Assembly (NCBI RefSeq): GCF_037201965.1
Contig: NZ_CP147518.1
Location: 557,001 to 621,000, forward strand
Direction: 5' to 3'
Source of the DNA: Spirosoma sp. SC4-14
GTDB lineage: Bacteria; Bacteroidota; Bacteroidia; Cytophagales; Spirosomataceae
DNA: 64,000 bases
Each line of letters begins with the position of its first letter. Position 1 is the stretch's first letter. Below the pieces are notes generated by a model that worked only from the letters and a program-made list of their open reading frames with translations, had not been told where the DNA came from and did not search any database. The translations under genes were made by a program, and so were the position numbers. Below are positions 37,308 to 46,426 of the stretch, piece by piece.

Positions 37308-38333
37308 TTAAACCGCTACAATCTGGTTCACAACCTCCTGCCATTCTTTCATTTCGGGAACACCTGGTTTGCGTTTGCCGAATACCAGTGCAATGCTGTT
37401 GCCGTCTTTATCAAACAGGTCAAGACCCGTTACAATACCGTCTTTGGTTGGTTTGCGGGTTACCCAAATGCTGTTAATGGCATCTTCGCGCAGGTGCATA
37501 TTGAATTCAGGGTCAAGCACATTATACCACGGTCCCATACTTACCAGTTTTTTGATGGGCCCCGTATGAATCTGAATACAGCCCGGACTCGACGCGAAAA
37601 TCATAATCGATAACTGCCGTTCGGCTACGGTTTCGAAAATGGTTTTAAGCTGGTCTATAGAAATTAGCTTCGAGTGTCCGTTTGGTGCCAGCCGGATACC
37701 CTGCTCTCGGGCGAGTTTGTATTTGCGTAGGAGACCGAAAAATTCATGCGTATCCTGCATGGCCAGCCATTCTTGCTGAAAGGCCAGTATATCAATGGCG
37801 TCGGTTGCGTTTTCTGCTTCTTTTTCGGGATAGGGAATCGTTACAAGATCCGATGTTTGATCGATAGCGAGGTATTTTTGAACGAGTGCTTCATAAGCTT
37901 CTTCGTTCGATTGATCGGTCAGGTAGATCTTGTGGACGGCTGTGCCATCCTGATCGAAGAACTGAAGGCTTTTGCGCCCATTTTCGTTAACGGCAAAGCC
38001 AAAATGCCAATGCGACATAAACAGGCGCAGGTCAATATCGGGGCCGAGTACCAGACCAGTCTGCTCATTGAACGACACTTTTTCGTAAACGCCTTTGCGT
38101 TCGTGAACAATGTGGTCGTTGCGGGTCAATGCCATCACATAGCCTAAGGTTGGCACGTCTTTGAGCAATGGGCGAAAATCGCTTTCCAGGCGCTGAACGG
38201 TTTCGCCCAGTTGCGTAGCCAGCAGATCGGCTTCGCTAACGTCGAGCTGTTGGGCAGCATCACGGATTCGGGTTTTCGGGTTTTCCTGTTTGAGCGCTTC
38301 CCAGCGTCCGCGGAGGCTTTGTGTTGTAATCAT
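37308..38333 (-). CDS. hmuS: Hemin-degrading factor
   Basis: A 341-residue cytoplasmic heme-handling protein of the HmuS/HemS family with the characteristic tandem repeat (residues about 40-165 and 200-335). Seen: LGYVMALTRNDHIVHERKG, FMSHWHFGFAV, QFFDQDGTAVHKIYLT and later IFASSPGCIQIHTGPI and FNMHLREDAI. The start is the ATG at 38333. It is the last gene of the heme operon, 4 bases after hmuV, and should receive imported heme and release iron. Confidence 0.92.
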   Translation of the reverse strand: MITTQSLRGRWEALKQENPKTRIRDAAQQLDVSEADLLATQLGETVQRLESDFRPLLKDVPTLGYVMALTRNDHIVHERKGVYEKVSFNEQTGLVLGPDIDLRLFMSHWHFGFAVNENGRKSLQFFDQDGTAVHKIYLTDQSNEEAYEALVQKYLAIDQTSDLVTIPYPEKEAENATDAIDILAFQQEWLAMQDTHEFFGLLRKYKLAREQGIRLAPNGHSKLISIDQLKTIFETVAERQLSIMIFASSPGCIQIHTGPIKKLVSMGPWYNVLDPEFNMHLREDAINSIWVTRKPTKDGIVTGLDLFDKDGNSIALVFGKRKPGVPEMKEWQEVVNQIVAV

Positions 38334-38337
38334 TGGT

Positions 38338-39147
38338 TTATGGATGGTTTGGGCGGTTACTTGTATAGAGTTGGTTTTTTTGAGGAACAATCATGGGGCA
38401 TTCCATTTCGGGATGCTCAACGAGCCATACGTTTAAATCAAACACGCGCTTTATAGTATCGACCGTAATTACATTCTGAGGATGTCCGATAGCTTCAATG
38501 CGCCCGGCTCGCAACATAACGATCTGATCGGCATACTGGGCGGCCAGGTTGAGGTCGTGCAAAATCACTACAATGCAAAAGCCTTTCTGTGTAAACTCGC
38601 GGGCTAGTTCCAGCATTTGGTGCTGGTGCAGGAGGTCGAGGCCGGTGGTAGGTTCGTCTAAAAACAGAATGCCTTCGTGGACATTCCAGATTTGGGCCAG
38701 CACGCGAGCCAATTGTACGCGCTGCTGTTCTCCACCCGACAACGTTGTGAAAACGCGGGAAGCAAACTCCCACATCCCCACTTTCTTAAGTGCCATTTCG
38801 GCAAGAGCATAGTCGAGTTCTGATGGATGAAGTTCAAAATGCGGATAGCGACCCATCAGAACCAGTTCGCTGACCAGAAATGGGAAGGCAACGGCATTCT
38901 GCTGCGGCAAAACGGCCCGAAATTGCGCGAGATCTTTTTCTGAATAATGCTGAAGCGGCTTATTCCGAAGCCGAATTTCGCCCATAGAGGGCTTAAGTTC
39001 GTGTGTGCATAACTTGAGTAGCGTTGATTTGCCAGCGCCATTGGCCCCCACAATGGCTACTAACTCGCCCGAATTAGCCCTGAACGAAACCCTGTCCAGC
39101 AATTGTCGATTGCGGATTTGATAGGATATGTTGTTGACTTCCAGCAT
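38338..39147 (-). CDS. hmuV: Heme ABC transporter ATP-binding protein
   Basis: A 269-residue ATPase with Walker A GANGAGKST, Q-loop LPQQNAVAF, signature LSGGEQQRVQLARVL and Walker B ILFLDEPTTGLD. It matches HmuV, and its place 12 bases after hmuU fixes the substrate as heme. Confidence 0.93.
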   Translation of the reverse strand: MLEVNNISYQIRNRQLLDRVSFRANSGELVAIVGANGAGKSTLLKLCTHELKPSMGEIRLRNKPLQHYSEKDLAQFRAVLPQQNAVAFPFLVSELVLMGRYPHFELHPSELDYALAEMALKKVGMWEFASRVFTTLSGGEQQRVQLARVLAQIWNVHEGILFLDEPTTGLDLLHQHQMLELAREFTQKGFCIVVILHDLNLAAQYADQIVMLRAGRIEAIGHPQNVITVDTIKRVFDLNVWLVEHPEMECPMIVPQKNQLYTSNRPNHP

Positions 39148-39159
39148 CTGATGGATAAT

Positions 39160-40275
39160 TTAAATTGTTGTTTGACGCCGTTCGCGTAAGAGAATCCATA
39201 AAAAGACCGGTGTACCAACCAAGGCCGTCAGAATGCCAATCGGTAGTTCGGCGGGAGCTACAATGGTTCGGGCGAGCGAATCGGCAAGGGTTAGCACAAC
39301 GGCCCCGCCCAATGCTGATCCGATCAATACTCGTCGGTGGTCAGATCCGATTGCCATCCGAATCAGATGCGGAATCACCAGTCCCACAAAACCAATGATT
39401 CCGGCAACAGCCACCGAAGTGCCGACGGCCATCGTCGAAAAAATAATGACCTGCCGTTTTAGCGCCGTTATATTGACGCCAAGCATAACTGCCTGACTTT
39501 CGCCCAGTGCCAGCAAATTCAGTGATTTAGCCAGTTGGGGAATGCCCACCAGCGCCAAGATGGTGAAGGGCAAAATGGCTAGTACCGACGTCCAGCTAGC
39601 TCCCCCCAGGCTACCCAGAGTCCAGAACGTGATGGTGCGAAGCTGCTCGTCAGTGGCCAGGTAGGTTATGATGCCCGTTAGCGCCCCCGACAGTGCATTG
39701 ATCGCAATACCGGTGAGGAGCATGGTCGTAATCAGGTCTTTACCGGCCATGCGGGCAATTCGATAGACCAGAAACGCTGTAGCGCAGGCACCCGAAAAAG
39801 CCACGATCGACAAAGCATACATACCAAAAATGCCGGTCAGCGTCTGGAAAAAGGTAACTTCCAGAACAATCATCAGGACTGCCGCCAGCGATGCACCCGA
39901 CGAAATGCCAATCAGACCCGGATCGGCCAGCGGGTTGCGGAAAAGTCCCTGAATAGCAGCACCGGATATGGACAACCCAGCTCCAATCAGAACCGCCAGA
40001 CATACTCTCGGTAATCGGATGGCCAGCAGAATTGCTTCTTTCGTTGCATCGACCGCTACCGGATAGCCCAGCGACCGGGCAAAAATCAGCCCTATCTCAT
40101 ACGGTGAAACGTATAGCGCCCCAATTCCTACCGATACCACTATGGTCAGCAACAGAGCACCTATCAATAGGGGCATCAACCACGGTTTAGACACCGTACT
40201 GATTGTTGGTTTGGGGGTTGGGCGTACACTTGACACCGGATTAACAGTTGCTGCGGCTGTATTCATTGCACTCAT
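39160..40275 (-). CDS. hmuU: Heme ABC transporter permease (FecCD family)
   Basis: A 371-residue permease with about nine to ten helices and FecCD signatures RLPRVCLAVLIGAGLSISGAAIQGLFRNPLADPGLIG-type loops, GFVGLVIPHLIRM and PAELPIGILTALVGTPVFLW. The first 35 residues are a polar Pro/Thr-rich cytoplasmic tail. Its ATG overlaps the hmuT stop by four bases. It forms the inner-membrane channel for heme with HmuV. Confidence 0.93.
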   Translation of the reverse strand: MSAMNTAAATVNPVSSVRPTPKPTISTVSKPWLMPLLIGALLLTIVVSVGIGALYVSPYEIGLIFARSLGYPVAVDATKEAILLAIRLPRVCLAVLIGAGLSISGAAIQGLFRNPLADPGLIGISSGASLAAVLMIVLEVTFFQTLTGIFGMYALSIVAFSGACATAFLVYRIARMAGKDLITTMLLTGIAINALSGALTGIITYLATDEQLRTITFWTLGSLGGASWTSVLAILPFTILALVGIPQLAKSLNLLALGESQAVMLGVNITALKRQVIIFSTMAVGTSVAVAGIIGFVGLVIPHLIRMAIGSDHRRVLIGSALGGAVVLTLADSLARTIVAPAELPIGILTALVGTPVFLWILLRERRQTTI

Positions 40276-41144
40276 ACTTTGGGTTTCCGGGAGATCTTCT
40301 GCGCTAATTCCTGCAAGGCTTTGCCTAAGCGAGGAGAAAAACCGGTTAACAAATGACCGTCCATTGTGATAATATGGCCGCTTTTGCCCGCATTGGTCTG
40401 GGCAATACCCTGTACTTTGGCCAGACCTTCTACTCCCCCCAAACTTTCCAGTCCGCTATCAAAGAGCAGAATCACATCAGGATTAGCTGTAACGAGGGCT
40501 TCGGCCGTGAGCGGTTTGTAATTTTCGAAGCTGGATGTAGCATTAACACCTCCCGCCAGATCGATCATCTTATCGACCTGCGTTCCCCGACCCGAAACCA
40601 TCATGGTGCCCGTGCCCCGCGCATAGATAAATAGCACCTTTGGCATATTGGGAGCTTTTTTGAGCTGGGCCAGATCGGTATCCAGCTTTTTTAACAACGG
40701 TTTTGCTCGCGAACCTACCTGGCATGTCGTAGCTATATCCTGAATGAGCTTTCGCGTACCGACCACACTATATTCCTGCTGGAATATAATGACTTTGATG
40801 CCTGCCGATTTGATCTGTTCGATCACTTCTGGCTTTGTTCCCGCATTTTCTGACGTCAATACGAGCGTTGGTTTAAGCGAAATAACACCTTCGGCCGAAA
40901 TAGTCCGGTTATGGCCAACTTTGGGAAGCTTCTGTACGAATTCAGGATACGTGCTGGTTACGTCGACGCCGACCAGGTGCGATTGTAGTCCCAAATCGCA
41001 AAGAATTTCGCTGACCGTACCATCGAGCGAAACAATTCGAATGGGGTCGCCTTCTGGACTTTTACCGGCATTTGCTGGCTGAAGAGTTGCCAGAAAGCTA
41101 GCAGACCAAGCCAGCCACAGGAAGATAGCAACTTGTTTTTTCAT
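40272..41144 (-). CDS. hmuT: Periplasmic heme-binding protein
   Basis: A 290-residue PF01497-type binding protein with a signal peptide (residues 1-26). Seen: RIVSLDGTVSEILCDLG, LVGVDVTSTYP, PTLVLTSENAGTKPEVI and GKALQELAQKI. It carries heme from the outer-membrane receptor to HmuUV. It follows hmuY by 58 bases that include a hairpin. Confidence 0.9.
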   Translation of the reverse strand: MKKQVAIFLWLAWSASFLATLQPANAGKSPEGDPIRIVSLDGTVSEILCDLGLQSHLVGVDVTSTYPEFVQKLPKVGHNRTISAEGVISLKPTLVLTSENAGTKPEVIEQIKSAGIKVIIFQQEYSVVGTRKLIQDIATTCQVGSRAKPLLKKLDTDLAQLKKAPNMPKVLFIYARGTGTMMVSGRGTQVDKMIDLAGGVNATSSFENYKPLTAEALVTANPDVILLFDSGLESLGGVEGLAKVQGIAQTNAGKSGHIITMDGHLLTGFSPRLGKALQELAQKISRKPKV

Positions 41145-41168
41145 GGTGATTCTCGTTTAATGAGGAAA

Positions 41169-41196
41169 TGTCGAACCGTTCCAGGACGGTTCGACA
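41169..41196 (-). terminator. hairpin between hmuY and hmuT
   Basis: TGTCGAACCGT (41169-41179) pairs with ACGGTTCGACA (41186-41196) in the short hmuY-hmuT spacer. No strong T-run follows, so it may act as an attenuator or 3' stabiliser that lets surface genes be expressed above the transporter genes. Confidence 0.5.
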
Positions 41197-41202
41197 AATG
41201 CG

Positions 41203-42585
41203 TTAGGACGCTTGCTTAACCAATTTGAATTCAAGCGTTGGCTTGCCCCGTTCGCCACCATCCTGCGAAGCGAAACTGATAAACCGGAGTTTATAAAAGT
41301 TCCCTGCGGCATCCTTAATGACGTAGAAGCGGTCAGTTTTGACGCCAACGGTTCCGGTTGTTGCACGCCAGTTTGCACCAATCACATGCTTATCGCTACT
41401 GAACGCAGTAGTGGCAATATTGCTTTCGGCGTAGGCCTCATAGGAAACCGTGCTGGTTAGAATTTCAGCGGCCGTTACGCCAGCGAGTGAGTTGATATAC
41501 ACCTGATCGGCGAAGTAGTACGGAATGTCGTTGGTACCATCGCTGGTTTTGTAGATTGCGCCGGTCCATTCAATATCCCAACGTGTTTTAGCCGGTTCGA
41601 CATCGACCAGTGCGCCTGAGTCGAACGAAACGTATTTAAAATTGTAGGCCGCATCTTTCGAAATCGAAACCGTTTTAAATGTGGTTTCTTGAACACCGGC
41701 ATACTGTAGCGTGTAACCAGTGGTTCCGTTGCGTAATACCCGGATTTTTATCCAGCCTTTGGCTGGCGTTGAACCGCCTGTTCCCCGATTGATAATGTAA
41801 ACCTTATTATCGGCATCGGTAGCCGAGATAGCCGGAATCACCGTTTTGGTAATGTCGCCCGATACATCATCGACTAATTTCAGACCCGATGGATCGAAAC
41901 CGAGCGTGAGTGCAAGGCCAGTTGTATCGGTGGCTGTTACCTGGGTTAAATCGGTTTTGTTCAGCGCAATAGCGGTTGCTCCGGTCGTATTATTGAGCAT
42001 TACCCGAAAATCATCGCCTGAGTAAAAGCCCAAATCCCAACCCGATCGTTTGACCGACGTAGCCGCATTGTTGCTCAGATCGACAAACACGGAGTTTATG
42101 GCGCTGGAACCGCCCGGCCCGCCATCGAGCGTAAGCGCCGTTCCCGCCGACACAATAGATGTAAATTTGACTGTGAGCTGTTTTGTGTCTCCTATCAGAA
42201 CGGGGCTGGTGGCCGATGCGATCGAAAAAGCAATGGTTTCGGTACCGCTCAGGAAAATATTGCTGGCTTTCGTCAGCGTAAATGAGGTTTCGTTGCTACC
42301 GGCTGGAACCGTAAGCGAAAGAACATTACCGGTGGCAGCCGGAGTGGTTGTGAATTCGGTGCCATACGTAACGCCGGTTGGCGTTAGCTGAACAGTTACA
42401 GGTGTTGCTGCATCAACGGCTCTGGACAATTTCAGACTGATGGTTGCTTCCTGAGTGGCGGCATCAATGCCTTGTTCGGCACTTTCAAACTGCACTACAT
42501 TATCGGGTAGTGGTGGGTCGCTTTCTTTACAGGCGTTTAAAGTGCCAACGGCCATAAGGAGTGCGAATACGATTGCTTTTTTCAT
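41203..42585 (-). CDS. hmuY: HmuY-family heme-binding lipoprotein, extended
   Basis: A 460-residue outer-membrane lipoprotein (lipobox LNAC, Cys19). Residues about 30-150 are a Calx-beta-like repeat (ATQEATISLKLSRAV, TVPAGSNETSFTL); residues about 160-460 carry the HmuY-like domain (FVDLSNNAATSVKRSGWDLGFYSGDDFRV). Porphyromonas HmuY is only about 216 residues, so the N-terminal module is extra. It should take up heme at the surface and pass it to HmuR, encoded 68 bases upstream in the same operon. Confidence 0.85.
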   Translation of the reverse strand: MKKAIVFALLMAVGTLNACKESDPPLPDNVVQFESAEQGIDAATQEATISLKLSRAVDAATPVTVQLTPTGVTYGTEFTTTPAATGNVLSLTVPAGSNETSFTLTKASNIFLSGTETIAFSIASATSPVLIGDTKQLTVKFTSIVSAGTALTLDGGPGGSSAINSVFVDLSNNAATSVKRSGWDLGFYSGDDFRVMLNNTTGATAIALNKTDLTQVTATDTTGLALTLGFDPSGLKLVDDVSGDITKTVIPAISATDADNKVYIINRGTGGSTPAKGWIKIRVLRNGTTGYTLQYAGVQETTFKTVSISKDAAYNFKYVSFDSGALVDVEPAKTRWDIEWTGAIYKTSDGTNDIPYYFADQVYINSLAGVTAAEILTSTVSYEAYAESNIATTAFSSDKHVIGANWRATTGTVGVKTDRFYVIKDAAGNFYKLRFISFASQDGGERGKPTLEFKLVKQAS

Positions 42586-42653
42586 GTTGTATAAACTAGT
42601 TGCGAGAATGTGCCTGATTTCATTGAGTAGTTCTAAGGAGGTTCGTAGGCGGG

Positions 42654-44960
42654 TTACTTTTTATACCACTGGAAGCTGAGTCTGAGAAAGTAAGACCGGC
42701 CATAACTGACCGGAGCCGGGCCGCTGGCGCTATGCGCGCCACCCGTATCGGGCGATGTGTTAGCCAGGCGGGTAATGTTGAGCAAATTCTTGGCGCCTGT
42801 CGTAAGCGTCAAATACTTTGTCAGGGGTTTGGTGAGTGTAACGTCGGCCCAATGGAAGGCGGCTAGTTCGGTTAGCGTTGCCGATGCCTGGTTATCGGCG
42901 GTTACTGTGGCCAGATAGCTTGGGCGTTTGCCCGAATATTTATAGAAGAGACCAAGCTTAGTATCGAACTTGCGGAAGGTGTAGGTAAGGTTCGTGGTTA
43001 CTTCGGGCGACCACATAAACGTTGGCAATTGCCCGTCGGTATAGGTTGTTGTGTCGGGTGTTGCGAGAAGGTTATTGTAGCGGCCAATATAGGAGAAGCC
43101 CACTGTAGCCTGTAAGGCGTTCCAGGTGAAGACATTCTCCAGCGTCATACCCGTCGTTTTGAATTTATCGATGTTGATGGTCATCGAAATGCGCGGGTCG
43201 GCGGGATCGATCCCGTAGCTGATCAGGTTATTGAAATCGTTGTAGAAAAAGGCAAGTGTCGATTTCACTTTATGGCTGGCCTGCCAGACCAGCGATCCGT
43301 TGTAACTGTTTGAGGTTTCTGCCTTAAGGTTTGGATTGCCAATGATTGAATGGCTGGCATCGAAGAAGTTGAAATACAATTCGCGTAGTGCGGGCGAACG
43401 AAAGCCTCGGGCATAGGCTAACCGTAGGTCGAGAGCAGGTGTGAGTGCAAATTTGGTGTTAAGGGAAGGAATAGTCGGTGGTGCATCATAAACCGAGTTC
43501 TTAATGAAGCGTAAACCCGGCCGGATGCTGATGCGGGAAGTTGGATTAAGCGTTGACGAAACAAATAAGGCAAAATCGTTGATGGTTGGCGCGCCTGAAA
43601 TGCGGGCTCCCGAAGCCGCATCCAGGTTGATGTCGATGCCGGGCTGGAGCGAAACGGCTGATGAAATTTTGTAGGAAGCTGTTGCGCGGTAGGTCTGACT
43701 GGCAAATTTAGATAGGTCCTGTTCTCCTTCTCCCAGTGAAAGCGTTCGCCGACCAGTCGGTAGATCCAAAATTGTCGTTTGCGTACGGCGTTGGTAATCT
43801 GTATAGGACACCTGCCCATTGAGTTGCAGTCGGTCGTTGATTTTCCAGTCGCTTTGCAATTGGTGTACATACCGATAGGTAATATACCTCTGGTCGCGGG
43901 CCTGATGCGTGTTTGCATTTTCTGCTCCCTGACTTAGTAAATCTTCTTTGAGTGCGTCGAGCCGATAGTAAATATTCAGATTATCGGTACGGTAGCCAAT
44001 CTTACCATGACCAAACAACTGATTTTTAGGTAGCCAGTCTTTTACGCGTCCTGTCGATAGGCCCTGCCAGCCACCAAACGTGTTGTTGGTAATCCCGGCC
44101 GATGTATTCCAGCCTTTTTGCTGCCAGGTAACACCAACGTTCTGCATATGCAATCCCTGACTGGTAAGCAGCTTGTAGTCTTTATTGGCAGTTTCTTCCT
44201 GAATTCGGGCCGTAACGCCCAGCCGCTCGTTACCCGGTTTTTTCGTGATAATGTTAACGACACCAGCCAGGGCATCGGAGCCATACGATACCGACATCGG
44301 GCCTTCTACAATTTCAATCCGCTCAATGCTGTTGATGTCGATCTGGTTGAGGCTCTCGCGGGTGTCGCCCCGGTCGACCATTGGTAAGCCATCGAGCAGA
44401 ATTTTTACGCTGCGTCCCGACATGCCCATTAGCTGCACATCAGTTGTGCCTAGTGTCAGGTCGTTTGAGAAGCGAAAGCCCAGTTCGTTGTTCAGTACGC
44501 CCATCACATTGGTCGCTGCCCTCAAACGAATGCGTTCGCTGTTGATGACCCGCACATTGTAGACCGATTTTTTGAGCGATTGCGCTTCATACTGCCCCGT
44601 TACTACTACTTCATTCAACTGAGTATTAGCGGCCTGTAAACGAATGGAAATATGCAGGGTTTTATTGCCAGATATTGAAACTACCTGCCGGACAGACTCA
44701 TAGCCAACGACCGATAGCTGCACAATATGTTTTCCGGTAGCGAGCCCTGCTAGTAAAAACTTACCATTTTCATCGGCTGTTGTGCCTATTTTACTATCTA
44801 TGACCCGAACCGTGGCAAAAGCACCCGGCGAGTTGTTGCTCAGCGTAACCGCCCCTTCAACACGGCCTGTTTCCTGCGGTGGTTGAGCCTTTAGGCCGGG
44901 AGCTATTAATCCGATCGATACACTCAGTTTCCATAGAGAACGGATATATAGGTTTATCAT
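42654..44960 (-). CDS. hmuR: TonB-dependent heme receptor
   Basis: A 768-residue outer-membrane receptor. After the signal peptide comes a carboxypeptidase-regulatory-like domain (residues about 30-110), then the plug (NEVVVTGQYEAQSLKKSVYNVRVI, VKILLDGLPMVDRGDT, IEIVEGPMSVSYGSDALAGVVNII) and a 22-strand barrel ending SYFLRLSFQWYKK. The FRSP.LRELYFN segment in the barrel is typical of heme receptors. It is the first gene of the heme operon, with an iron-box-flanked promoter. Confidence 0.93.
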   Translation of the reverse strand: MINLYIRSLWKLSVSIGLIAPGLKAQPPQETGRVEGAVTLSNNSPGAFATVRVIDSKIGTTADENGKFLLAGLATGKHIVQLSVVGYESVRQVVSISGNKTLHISIRLQAANTQLNEVVVTGQYEAQSLKKSVYNVRVINSERIRLRAATNVMGVLNNELGFRFSNDLTLGTTDVQLMGMSGRSVKILLDGLPMVDRGDTRESLNQIDINSIERIEIVEGPMSVSYGSDALAGVVNIITKKPGNERLGVTARIQEETANKDYKLLTSQGLHMQNVGVTWQQKGWNTSAGITNNTFGGWQGLSTGRVKDWLPKNQLFGHGKIGYRTDNLNIYYRLDALKEDLLSQGAENANTHQARDQRYITYRYVHQLQSDWKINDRLQLNGQVSYTDYQRRTQTTILDLPTGRRTLSLGEGEQDLSKFASQTYRATASYKISSAVSLQPGIDINLDAASGARISGAPTINDFALFVSSTLNPTSRISIRPGLRFIKNSVYDAPPTIPSLNTKFALTPALDLRLAYARGFRSPALRELYFNFFDASHSIIGNPNLKAETSNSYNGSLVWQASHKVKSTLAFFYNDFNNLISYGIDPADPRISMTINIDKFKTTGMTLENVFTWNALQATVGFSYIGRYNNLLATPDTTTYTDGQLPTFMWSPEVTTNLTYTFRKFDTKLGLFYKYSGKRPSYLATVTADNQASATLTELAAFHWADVTLTKPLTKYLTLTTGAKNLLNITRLANTSPDTGGAHSASGPAPVSYGRSYFLRLSFQWYKK

Positions 44961-45015
44961 GATGATGAATCTGGCTATTGAGTAGAGGAAATTTGTTGTA
45001 AGCTTAACTCTATTC

Positions 45016-45038
45016 TTATTTAGACTTATTAAAAATAA
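45016..45038. promoter_or_regulatory. Iron-box-like operator 1 of hmuR
   Basis: TTATTTAGA, 5-base spacer, TAAAAATAA: an inverted repeat matching the complement of the left arm at 7 of 9 positions. It overlaps the predicted hmuR transcription start. Confidence 0.55.
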
Positions 45039-45043
45039 TGATA

Positions 45044-45075
45044 CAAATATAACCGTACTACCTTCTGGAATGCAA
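45044..45075 (-). promoter_or_regulatory. hmuR promoter
   Basis: On the minus strand TTG (45075-45073) and TATATTTG (45051-45044) are 21 bases apart, matching the Bacteroidota -33/-7 consensus; start predicted near 45037. Confidence 0.55.
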
Positions 45076-45077
45076 GC

Positions 45078-45100
45078 TTATTTAGAATTTATCTGAATAA
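45078..45100. promoter_or_regulatory. Iron-box-like operator 2 of hmuR
   Basis: TTATTTAGA, 5-base spacer, TCTGAATAA: arms complementary at 8 of 9 positions. It sits just upstream of the -33 element and has the same left arm and spacing as operator 1, 62 bases away. Confidence 0.6.
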
Positions 45101-45142
45101 ATTGATTGGGAGGAGAGCTGGCTGAGGAGGTATAAACAAAAA

Positions 45143-45163
45143 AAGTCCCGCCAGGCGGGACTT
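45143..45163 (-). terminator. terminator of the Gfo/Idh/MocA gene
   Basis: AAGTCCCGCC (45143-45152) and GGCGGGACTT (45154-45163) form a tight hairpin, followed on the minus strand by seven T; a strong intrinsic terminator. Confidence 0.8.
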
Positions 45164-45188
45164 GAGCGAAATAGGTAAATGCTTGATT

Positions 45189-46304
45189 TTAAGCTTTTAA
45201 TGTAATTTTTCGCCCGGTTTCTGCGGCCTGATAAATTGCCTGTAGCAGTCGGATGTCGCGCAGGCCTTCTTCGCCTGTCACATGATCAGGAAGTTGTTTA
45301 CCGTCGAGCAGTTCTTTGCACACACCATCCATATGCATGGCCTGATGGTTCACTACAGGCTGTTCAATGGGGCCTTTGCTGGTCATTCCTTTTAGTGGTC
45401 CGTAGCCAAAAGCGGGCGACAGTTCGAACCAGCCTTTCTCGCAGGATGCCCGAAGCCGTTCAATACCTGCTGTATAGCTGGTTGTAGAATTCGACACCGC
45501 TCCGCTCGGAAACTGGAATTGCCAGAACATGGTTTCTTCCACTTCCTTGAATTTGTCAGGTTCGGTTTTAGGCGAAAATTGGGCTGTAACCGAAATCGGC
45601 TCTTCGCCCGTCACGTAACGAGCACCCTGTACGGCATAAATACCTACATCCATCAGGGGGCCACCGCCAGCCATTGCCTTTTTCATCCGCCACTGGCTCG
45701 GATCTCCAATACGAAACCCATCGCTGCTCTCGATAAATTTAATAGGCCCGAAAACCTTCTCCTGTCCAAGACGCATCACTTCTTTTGTGAATGGTTCGTA
45801 GTGGAGCCGGTAACCGATAGCCAGTTGTTTATTGGCCTTCTTACAGGCGTCAATCATGTTCTGACACTCTTTAACGGTGATAGCCATCGGTTTTTCGCAG
45901 ATGACGTGTTTCCCGGCTTTAGCTGCCCGTACTACATATTCTTCATGCATCGAATTCGGCAGCACTACATACACAACGTCGATGTCTTTATTATCGGCAA
46001 TACGGTCGAACGTTTTGTAATCGTATATGTTGGCCTGAGGAATGTTGTATTTCTGTTTCCATTCTTCGGCCTTTGCCGGTGTTCCCGTAACGATACCTGC
46101 TAACCGGCAATACTGAGTTTGCTGCAATGCGGGAGCCAGAAGATTTTTGCTATAATAGCCCAGGCCGACTAAGGCAATACCTAGTTTTCGACCCTGATGG
46201 GGTCGAATAGGATTTCCAAAAACATCGGTCAGTGCTGGCAGCGTAAGCGCTGATACACCAAGACCCGCCAGAAAATTTCTACGTGACAGATAGGTTGGTT
46301 GCAT
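45189..46304 (-). CDS. Gfo/Idh/MocA-family oxidoreductase, exported by Tat
   Basis: A 371-residue NAD(P)-dependent sugar oxidoreductase. The N-terminus YLSRRNFLAGLGVSALTLPAL is a twin-arginine signal. Seen: GIALVGLGYYSKNLLAP (Rossmann), VYVVLPNSMHEEYV, GKHVICEKPMAIT with the EKP motif, and MDVGIYAVQGARYVTGEEP. It resembles glucose-fructose-oxidoreductase-like periplasmic enzymes. Natural substrate unknown; single gene with its own terminator. Confidence 0.9.
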   Translation of the reverse strand: MQPTYLSRRNFLAGLGVSALTLPALTDVFGNPIRPHQGRKLGIALVGLGYYSKNLLAPALQQTQYCRLAGIVTGTPAKAEEWKQKYNIPQANIYDYKTFDRIADNKDIDVVYVVLPNSMHEEYVVRAAKAGKHVICEKPMAITVKECQNMIDACKKANKQLAIGYRLHYEPFTKEVMRLGQEKVFGPIKFIESSDGFRIGDPSQWRMKKAMAGGGPLMDVGIYAVQGARYVTGEEPISVTAQFSPKTEPDKFKEVEETMFWQFQFPSGAVSNSTTSYTAGIERLRASCEKGWFELSPAFGYGPLKGMTSKGPIEQPVVNHQAMHMDGVCKELLDGKQLPDHVTGEEGLRDIRLLQAIYQAAETGRKITLKA

Positions 46305-46368
46305 GATAGAGTTGTGTTTAGGTAACTCGCTCTGAAAAGGCCGTCAGATACGTTATCTACCTACACAG

Positions 46369-46400
46369 CAAAGCCTCACTTATTTCGAAGTGAGGCTTTG
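46369..46400 (-). terminator. terminator of the acyl-CoA dehydrogenase gene
   Basis: A 13-bp perfect stem (46369-46381 with 46388-46400, core AAGCCTCACTT) lies 27 bases past the acyl-CoA dehydrogenase stop. Confidence 0.7.
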
Positions 46401-46426
46401 TGATAAATGCTCTGACTTGTTGCTAA

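Noticed and set aside
37746-38147. 133-residue plus-strand ORF within hmuS
   Set aside because: Antisense shadow of a clear HmuS frame; hydrophobic patches arise from the complementary codons.
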